From the NCBI GenBank assembly GCA_963966275.1, contig CAWZYQ010000125.1, forward strand, positions 1 to 12,151: 12,151 nt of DNA, read 5' to 3'. The DNA is from UBA10427 sp003500135 (GTDB lineage: Bacteria; Bacteroidota; Bacteroidia; Cytophagales; Cyclobacteriaceae). The notes beneath the pieces are model-generated. The model saw only the letters and a program-made list of their open reading frames with translations. It searched no databases and was not told the DNA's origin. This document shows, one piece after another, positions 7,374 to 12,151 of the stretch; position 1 is the first letter of the stretch; each line of letters begins with the position of its first letter. The translations under genes were made by a program, and so were the position numbers.

Positions 7374-8321
7374 ATGAATAACTTTGTAGATGTAAACGAC
7401 GCTGACAACATAGAAGCCTTGATAGAACATGCCTTGCTTTTAAAAAAGTCACCCTATGATTTTGAAAACCTGGGGAAGCGGAAAACGATTGGCTTAATAT
7501 TCATGAACCCCAGTTTACGCACACGGTTAAGTACCCAAAAAGCGGCCATCAACCTGGGCATGAATGTGATGATGATGAACTTTTCAGGAGAAGGATGGGC
7601 CCTGGAGACGGAGCAAGGCGTAATTATGAATGGCGATAAGCCCGAACATATAAAGGAAGCTGCAGCGGTAGTCGGCTCTTATTGCGATATTGTCGCTATC
7701 AGAACGTTCGCCGGGTTGAAAGATAAGGATGATGATTATAACGAATTGATCCTCAGGCAATTCATCCGGTATTGTGGTAAGCCCATAATAAACATGGAAT
7801 CAGCCACCGTACATCCATTGCAATCCCTTACGGATTTAATTACCATTAAGGAAAATAAAGAAGCTAAAAATCCCAAAATTTTGCTTACCTGGGCGCCTCA
7901 TCCAAAAGTTTTGCCCCAGGCCGTGGCCAATTCATTTGCTCAATGGACCTTAGCGGCGGGTTATGATTTGACTATTGCCTGCCCAAAAGGGTATGAATTG
8001 AGTACAGATTTTGCCAAAGGAGCAAAGGTAGTTCACAAACCTGAAGAAGGATACATGGATGCAGATTTCGTGTATGCAAAGAACTGGTCATCATTTGTGC
8101 ATTATGGTAAAAAACTCAGTGAGGATAAATCATGGATGGTAGATGCTGAAAAGATGAAATTAACCAATAACGCCAAATTTATGCATTGCCTTCCGGTAAG
8201 ACGAAATGTAGTAGTGGAAGATAGCGTCATTGACAGCGTGAATTCATTGGTCATTCAGCAGGCTTCTAATCGTGTTTGGGCTGCCCAGGCTGTCTTATCA
8301 AAATTGCTGGAAAACCTATAA
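7374..8321 (+). CDS. argF': N-succinylornithine carbamoyltransferase (ArgF-like)
   Basis: This enzyme transfers the carbamoyl group from carbamoyl phosphate to an acylated ornithine, giving acylcitrulline. The 315 residues show the carbamoyl-phosphate motif SLRTR at 47-51, W75 and LETE in the 80s loop, HPLQS with H147 and Q150, and the late HCLPVRRN motif. The protein resembles the Bacteroides fragilis N-succinylornithine transcarbamylase along its whole length without gaps in the first 92 residues, as recalled. Residue 90, in GDKPEH, is proline. Published structural and mutant work identified this residue as the specificity switch: Pro90 in the B. fragilis succinyl enzyme, Glu92 in the Xanthomonas acetyl enzyme. 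I therefore predict the succinyl substrate. It is not an ordinary ornithine carbamoyltransferase: SLRTR replaces the usual STRTR, and the next genes argB and an acyl-citrulline deacylase fit an acylated route. Gaps are 2 bases on each side. Confidence 0.92.
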   Translation: MNNFVDVNDADNIEALIEHALLLKKSPYDFENLGKRKTIGLIFMNPSLRTRLSTQKAAINLGMNVMMMNFSGEGWALETEQGVIMNGDKPEHIKEAAAVVGSYCDIVAIRTFAGLKDKDDDYNELILRQFIRYCGKPIINMESATVHPLQSLTDLITIKENKEAKNPKILLTWAPHPKVLPQAVANSFAQWTLAAGYDLTIACPKGYELSTDFAKGAKVVHKPEEGYMDADFVYAKNWSSFVHYGKKLSEDKSWMVDAEKMKLTNNAKFMHCLPVRRNVVVEDSVIDSVNSLVIQQASNRVWAAQAVLSKLLENL

Positions 8322-8323
8322 AC

Positions 8324-9112
8324 ATGGAAGTCTTACGAGTTTTTAAAATTGGGGGAAGTGTCATTGAAAAAGTTGAGAACTTATCTCTGTTCCTCGATAA
8401 GTTTGAAAAAGTGCCGGGCAAAAAAATTCTCGTTCACGGCGGAGGAAAATCTGTGTCCCAAATGTCGGAAAGGGTGGGGCTCCCCGTGAAAATGGTAGAC
8501 GGCCGGAGAATTACTGACGCCGATACTTTGGAAGTCGTTAAAATGATGCTGGCCGGAGTGATCAATAAGAATATAGTATCCGGACTTCAGGCCCGAAAAG
8601 CCAATGCCATTGGAATGACAGGTGCGGATGCCAATGTGATCTTGGCACATAAAAGACCGAAAGTAAAGGGACTGGACTACGGTTTTGTAGGAGATATTGA
8701 TCAGGTATTTGGTGGAACGTTAAGGAGTTTAATTGATTTAGGGCTTTTACCCGTATTAGCAGCGATGACCCACGATGGAAAAGGACAAATGTTGAATACT
8801 AATGCTGATACCGTAGCATCTGCGGTTGCAGTAGCTTTGGTAAATTACTATAAAGTAGAATTGGTATATTGTTTCGAACTCGATGGAGTTTTAAAAGAAA
8901 TTACCGATCCGACAAGCATTATATATGAAATTGATAAAACGTTGTTTGAGGGGTATAAAAGCAGTGGAGTGATACATAAAGGTATGATCCCAAAAATTGA
9001 TAATGCATTGCTGGCTGTGCAAAAGGGCGTGGCAAGCGTAAGGATTTGTAATGCTTTAAAGGTAGACCGAATTTCACATCAACCCTATACTACGGGTACC
9101 TTAATCCACTAA
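8324..9112 (+). CDS. argB: N-acylglutamate kinase
   Basis: This amino-acid kinase phosphorylates the gamma-carboxyl of N-acetyl- or N-succinylglutamate with ATP, the second step and often the feedback-controlled one. The 262 residues are close to the 258 of the E. coli enzyme. Visible motifs are FKIGGS at 7-12 with K8, the VHGGGK loop at 37-42, and DGRRITD at 59-65, where the arginine binds the substrate carboxylates. NTNADTVASAVA and HKGMIPKID, carrying a phosphoryl-transfer lysine, lie in the C-terminal half. The ATG giving MEVLRVFKIGG was chosen; an upstream in-frame ATG within the preceding gene would add 16 residues unlike the family. I see no N-terminal helix of the sort found in arginine-inhibited hexameric kinases, so feedback control may act elsewhere. 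It sits 2 bases after the transcarbamylase and 4 before the deacylase. Confidence 0.95.
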   Translation: MEVLRVFKIGGSVIEKVENLSLFLDKFEKVPGKKILVHGGGKSVSQMSERVGLPVKMVDGRRITDADTLEVVKMMLAGVINKNIVSGLQARKANAIGMTGADANVILAHKRPKVKGLDYGFVGDIDQVFGGTLRSLIDLGLLPVLAAMTHDGKGQMLNTNADTVASAVAVALVNYYKVELVYCFELDGVLKEITDPTSIIYEIDKTLFEGYKSSGVIHKGMIPKIDNALLAVQKGVASVRICNALKVDRISHQPYTTGTLIH

Positions 9113-9116
9113 AGCC

Positions 9117-10172
9117 ATGAAAGCGAAAGAAGCCATAGATTTACTTCAGAAATTAATTTCCACTCCTTCTTTTAGCGGTGAAGAAATTAAAACCGCTGGC
9201 TTGATCATTGATATACTAAAAAGCAGTGGTTATGAAGTAAATCGTTTGTTTAATAACGTTTGGGTTAAAAGTAGAAACTGGAATGAGCAGTGGCCAACCA
9301 TTTTACTTAATTCACACCACGATACGGTAAAACCCAATAGCTCTTACACCCGTGATCCTTTTTTACCCGAAATAATTGACAGTAAATTGTACGGCTTGGG
9401 CAGTAACGATGCAGGCGGAGCGCTGGTGGCTCTTTTGGCTACTTTTATAAATATGGATCAAACAGGTATTGGGTTCAACCTGATATTTGCAGCTTCAGCT
9501 GAAGAAGAAATATCCGGTAAACAAGGTATGGAAGCGTTTCGGGATGAGTTGCCAAAAGTTGACATGGCTATTGTAGGCGAACCGACGAAAATGCAAATGG
9601 CTATAGCCGAGAAAGGATTAATGGTACTCGATATCTGTTCATATGGAAAACCAGGACATGCGGCGCGTAATGAGGGAGTCAATGCCATCTATGAGGCCTT
9701 GCCAGGTATCCAGTGGATCAGGAATTATCGATTTCCAAAAGAATCCAGTCAGTTGGGAGAAATTAAAATGACCGTAACTCAAATCAATGCCGGAAGCCAG
9801 CATAATGTGGCGCCGGACCGTTGTCAGTATGTGGTAGATGTAAGAAGCACGGACGCTTACAACAATGAAGAAATCCTTGAGATTATCAGGAAAAATATTG
9901 AAGGTGAAGTTGTGGCGAGATCTACCCGCCTTCAGCCTTCAGGTTTGCCAACGGGTCATCCTATGTTTACTGTGGCAGAAAAAATGAATATTAAGGTTTT
10001 CGGTTCACCAACACTATCAGATCAGGCACTTTTGCGATGTGATTCCATTAAAATTGGCCCTGGCGATTCGGCAAGGTCGCATACGGCAGATGAATTTATT
10101 TACCTGGAAGAAATTGAAGAGGCAATCCAGCTATACCCGGAATTAATCAAAAACTACATTGCGCTATTATGA
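9117..10172 (+). CDS. argE: M20 metallohydrolase, probable N-acylcitrulline deacylase
   Basis: This is a zinc-dependent M20 peptidase/deacylase of the ArgE/DapE group, 351 residues. The metal site is complete: H67 and D69 in NSHHDT, the bridging D98 in GSNDAGG, the base and ligand pair E130 and E131, E155 in GEPT, and a late His in RSHTADEF. The dimerisation or lid domain is about 165-275. Position in the operon, straight after argB and overlapping argH by 4 bases (ATGA), argues for release of citrulline from its acylated form. In the Xanthomonas pathway the corresponding enzyme is an acetylcitrulline deacetylase. Given the succinyl-type transcarbamylase the substrate here is probably N-succinylcitrulline, which would make it chemically closer to DapE (succinyl-diaminopimelate desuccinylase). 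DapE itself is an alternative but fits the neighbours less well. Confidence 0.88.
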   Translation: MKAKEAIDLLQKLISTPSFSGEEIKTAGLIIDILKSSGYEVNRLFNNVWVKSRNWNEQWPTILLNSHHDTVKPNSSYTRDPFLPEIIDSKLYGLGSNDAGGALVALLATFINMDQTGIGFNLIFAASAEEEISGKQGMEAFRDELPKVDMAIVGEPTKMQMAIAEKGLMVLDICSYGKPGHAARNEGVNAIYEALPGIQWIRNYRFPKESSQLGEIKMTVTQINAGSQHNVAPDRCQYVVDVRSTDAYNNEEILEIIRKNIEGEVVARSTRLQPSGLPTGHPMFTVAEKMNIKVFGSPTLSDQALLRCDSIKIGPGDSARSHTADEFIYLEEIEEAIQLYPELIKNYIALL

Positions 10173-11521
10173 AACAAACAAACAAGCTTTGGCAAAAAGA
10201 TATTTCAGTAGATGGGAAAATCGAGTCATTTACCATAGGAATGGATAATCAACTCGATTTAAAACTGGCTAAATACGATGTTTTGGGCAGTATGGCACAT
10301 ATTACCATGCTCCAAACGATTGGATTGTTGTCCGGAAAAGAACTGGAGACTTTAAAAAAGGAGCTTCGCGGAATATATAGGGTCATTGAAAGTGATAACT
10401 TCCAAATTGAATCGGGAGTTGAGGATGTCCACTCCCAGGTGGAGCTATTGCTGACACGAAAACTGGGAGATATCGGTAAAAAAATCCACGCGGGCCGGTC
10501 CAGAAATGACCAGGTGTTACTCGACCTTAAGTTATTTATGAGGGAAGAGATACGTCAAATAGTAGAGCTGGTTGAGAGGTTAACCAGGCGCTTGTTGTCA
10601 CTTAGTGAACAATACAAACACGTATTAATGCCAGGATATACACACATGCAGGTTGCAATGGTGTCATCTTTTGGGTTATGGTTTGGAGCATTTTCAGAAA
10701 GCCTTGTAGATGATCTGCATTTGTTAAAACCTGCTTTTGATATTGTTAACCGAAACCCTTTGGGCTCAGCTGCGGGCTATGGTTCTTCATTTCCTCTAAA
10801 TCGCCAATTGACAACGGATCTTCTTGGCTTCGAGTCGATGAACTATAATGTGGTGTATGCTCAAATGGGTAGGGGCAAGGCAGAACGGGTGGTCAGTTCA
10901 GCTATGAGTAATATTGCTGATACACTTTCGCGATTGGCGATGGATATTTGTGTATACATGGGACAAAATCATGGGTTTGTGCAATTTCCCGATAATTTGA
11001 CAACAGGCTCCAGTATAATGCCCCATAAAAAGAATCCAGATGTTTTTGAGCTTATCAGGGCCAAATGCAATCAGATAAAATCGTTGCCAAATGAAATCAT
11101 GATGATCACGGCTAATCTGCCCACAGGTTATCATCGTGATTTGCAGATCATGAAAGAACATTTAATGCCAGGTATTGACGTGTTGAAGCACTGTTTGGAA
11201 ATGACCGATTTCATGCTGCAAAGTGTCATTATTAATACAGATATAATAAATAAAGAAATATATAAATATTTATTTACAGTAGAAAAGGTCAACGAATTGG
11301 TCTTATCGGGTGTGCCCTTTCGCGAAGCCTATCAAAAGGTAGGGGAAGAGGTATCAGCGGGTACTTTTAAATTTGATAAAGAAATACAACACACTCACGA
11401 AGGAAGTCTTGGGAATCTGCAAAACCAACAAATTACCAACAAGCTCGATCATTTATTAGCCGAATTCCAAAAGCATTTTGAGAAGGTTAAAATCAGTTTT
11501 GATCGATTATTATCTGATTGA
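10169..11521 (+). CDS. argH: Argininosuccinate lyase
   Basis: This is the final enzyme of the pathway, cleaving argininosuccinate to arginine and fumarate. It belongs to the fumarase/aspartase superfamily, works as a tetramer, and has 450 residues (about 457 in E. coli). Conserved motifs in order are GVEDVHSQVE, HAGRSRNDQV, MPGYTHMQ, the GSAAGYGSSFPLNR region, and the family signature GSSIMPHKKNP with the catalytic serine pair at 281-282. The ATG overlaps the stop of the deacylase gene as ATGA, implying coupled translation. It is the last gene of the operon. A short very AT-rich patch at about 11236-11278 encodes an ordinary helical stretch and does not disturb the frame. I see no clear terminator after it. 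Confidence 0.97.
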   Translation: MKQTNKLWQKDISVDGKIESFTIGMDNQLDLKLAKYDVLGSMAHITMLQTIGLLSGKELETLKKELRGIYRVIESDNFQIESGVEDVHSQVELLLTRKLGDIGKKIHAGRSRNDQVLLDLKLFMREEIRQIVELVERLTRRLLSLSEQYKHVLMPGYTHMQVAMVSSFGLWFGAFSESLVDDLHLLKPAFDIVNRNPLGSAAGYGSSFPLNRQLTTDLLGFESMNYNVVYAQMGRGKAERVVSSAMSNIADTLSRLAMDICVYMGQNHGFVQFPDNLTTGSSIMPHKKNPDVFELIRAKCNQIKSLPNEIMMITANLPTGYHRDLQIMKEHLMPGIDVLKHCLEMTDFMLQSVIINTDIINKEIYKYLFTVEKVNELVLSGVPFREAYQKVGEEVSAGTFKFDKEIQHTHEGSLGNLQNQQITNKLDHLLAEFQKHFEKVKISFDRLLSD

Positions 11522-11566
11522 GTCTTGTGTAAAGTCAAATTATTCGGTTTAAAAGTAAGAATAAAC

Positions 11567-11573
11567 TAATTTG
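11567..11573 (+). promoter_or_regulatory. Weak candidate -7 element of the PAP2 gene
   Basis: TAATTTG lies 22 bases before the ATG at 11596 and is one base short of the TAnnTTTG consensus. No TTTG or TTG is found at proper spacing upstream; the nearest is about 39 bases away. The 74-base gap after argH also lacks a clear terminator, so read-through from the arginine operon is an alternative. Confidence 0.2.
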
Positions 11574-11595
11574 CACCATTAACAAATACTAATCC

Positions 11596-12151
11596 ATGAC
11601 AAAGAATCAGATATCGCTGATAGTACTATTTTTGTTTTTATTGAATATTACCAATGCGAATCCAAATGATTCCATCGAAGATCAAAATCAGGGAATTTTT
11701 GCCAATCCTCCGGTTTTTGATCACAAGATTAATGCAAGATATTTCAATTGGTATTTGGCCGACACAAGAGAGCTTGTAACAGCGCCAGGCAGATGGACGG
11801 GTAAAGACTGGCTTAAACTTGGAGGGGCGAGTCTGGCTACCTTTTTGATGGTGAAATATGTCGATGGTCCTGTGAATGATTATTTTAAGGATCTGAATCA
11901 GGATTCTGACTTTTGGAAAGGGGTTGATGCCACCCTAAACCCGTTAAAAGGCACAACTTACTTAATTTATGCGGGAGCCTTGCCTTATGCCATCGGGCTA
12001 TTGTCAAAAGATCAACTACTCATGCGCACTTCACTTGAGTCCGTGGAGGCTCAAATCCTGGTATCTTTTGTGTCCTATCCGTTAAATATCATTGCGAACC
12101 GAACCAGGCCCAGAGATGGGGGCAGTCCGGAAGATTTCCATCCATTTCAGG
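11596..12151 (+). CDS. PAP2-family phosphatase, N-terminal part
   Basis: This is a partial gene running off the right edge, with 185 codons visible. Residues 1-21 look like a signal peptide (short polar start, ISLIVLFLFLLNI core, then TNA), so the protein is exported or membrane-bound. After a soluble segment with WTGKDWLKLGG at about 69-79 come hydrophobic stretches at about 78-90 and 123-137. Motif C1 of the PAP2 family appears as NRTRPRDGG at 168-176. Motifs C2 and C3, with the catalytic histidines, would lie beyond the window. The classical first residue of C1, a lysine seven places before the RP pair, is Asn here (N164). Known family members remove phosphate from phosphatidic acid, undecaprenyl pyrophosphate or similar lipids; the substrate cannot be told. 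It follows argH by 74 bases on the same strand, but nothing links it to arginine synthesis. Confidence 0.75.
   Translation, partial: MTKNQISLIVLFLFLLNITNANPNDSIEDQNQGIFANPPVFDHKINARYFNWYLADTRELVTAPGRWTGKDWLKLGGASLATFLMVKYVDGPVNDYFKDLNQDSDFWKGVDATLNPLKGTTYLIYAGALPYAIGLLSKDQLLMRTSLESVEAQILVSFVSYPLNIIANRTRPRDGGSPEDFHPFQ

Noticed and set aside
7374..8321. An ordinary ornithine carbamoyltransferase or aspartate carbamoyltransferase
   Set aside because: SLRTR instead of STRTR, the GDKPEH loop and the overall match to the succinylornithine enzyme, together with the neighbouring acylglutamate kinase and deacylase, fit an acyl-ornithine enzyme.
8276..8323. A longer argB start inside the transcarbamylase gene
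   Set aside because: The 16 added residues are a frame-shifted reading of the preceding gene's end; the ATG at 8324 puts the KIGGS motif where the family has it.
11236..11278. A very AT-rich patch inside argH that might mark an insertion
   Set aside because: The frame is unbroken and the codons give a plausible helical segment; it is simply rich in Ile, Asn, Lys and Tyr codons.
1..12151. CRISPR arrays, insertion sequences, tRNA or rRNA genes, phage or defence genes
   Set aside because: None was seen on either strand. Apart from the leader region this is an ordinary housekeeping and biosynthetic stretch.

Overview
This window appears to be chromosomal DNA from a Bacteroidota bacterium, probably of the Cytophagales type. 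Four things point there: the arginine genes carry the Bacteroidota signatures (a succinylornithine-type transcarbamylase and a GNAT protein with a Cys-rich tail); the start codons lack Shine-Dalgarno sequences; the promoter candidates fit the TTTG / TAnnTTTG type; and base composition is moderately AT-rich. The order is inferred from gene content and order, not from a marker gene.

Layout. Bases 1-203 hold no gene I can recognise. Bases 204-3761 (minus strand) encode the full-length chromosome-condensation ATPase SMC. A 63-base divergent gap follows, then a small membrane-anchored protein of unknown function (3825-4331, plus). A 230-base non-coding gap (4332-4561) carries a good promoter candidate and, just downstream, a short reading frame starting with GTG whose end is packed with arginine codons (RRRPAR). 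I read it as a candidate arginine leader peptide controlling the operon behind it. Bases 4562-11521 are a compact seven-gene arginine operon with gaps of 2-4 bases or short overlaps: a GNAT acyltransferase, argG, argC, an argF-like transcarbamylase, argB, an ArgE/DapE-type M20 deacylase, and argH. The right edge (11596-12151) is the start of a secreted or membrane PAP2-type phosphatase, cut off by the window.

How the genes work together. The GNAT protein is positioned to acylate glutamate; ArgB phosphorylates the acylglutamate and ArgC reduces it to the semialdehyde. An aminotransferase (ArgD, not encoded here) would make acylornithine. The transcarbamylase makes acylcitrulline, the M20 enzyme releases citrulline, and ArgG and ArgH convert citrulline to arginine. 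Pro90 of the transcarbamylase matches the specificity residue of the Bacteroides fragilis N-succinylornithine enzyme rather than the Glu of the Xanthomonas N-acetylornithine enzyme. This suggests that the whole pathway runs on succinylated intermediates. The points most worth a second look are the arginine-rich leader, the succinyl signature, the missing argD, and the Cys-rich GNAT as a candidate glutamate N-succinyltransferase.
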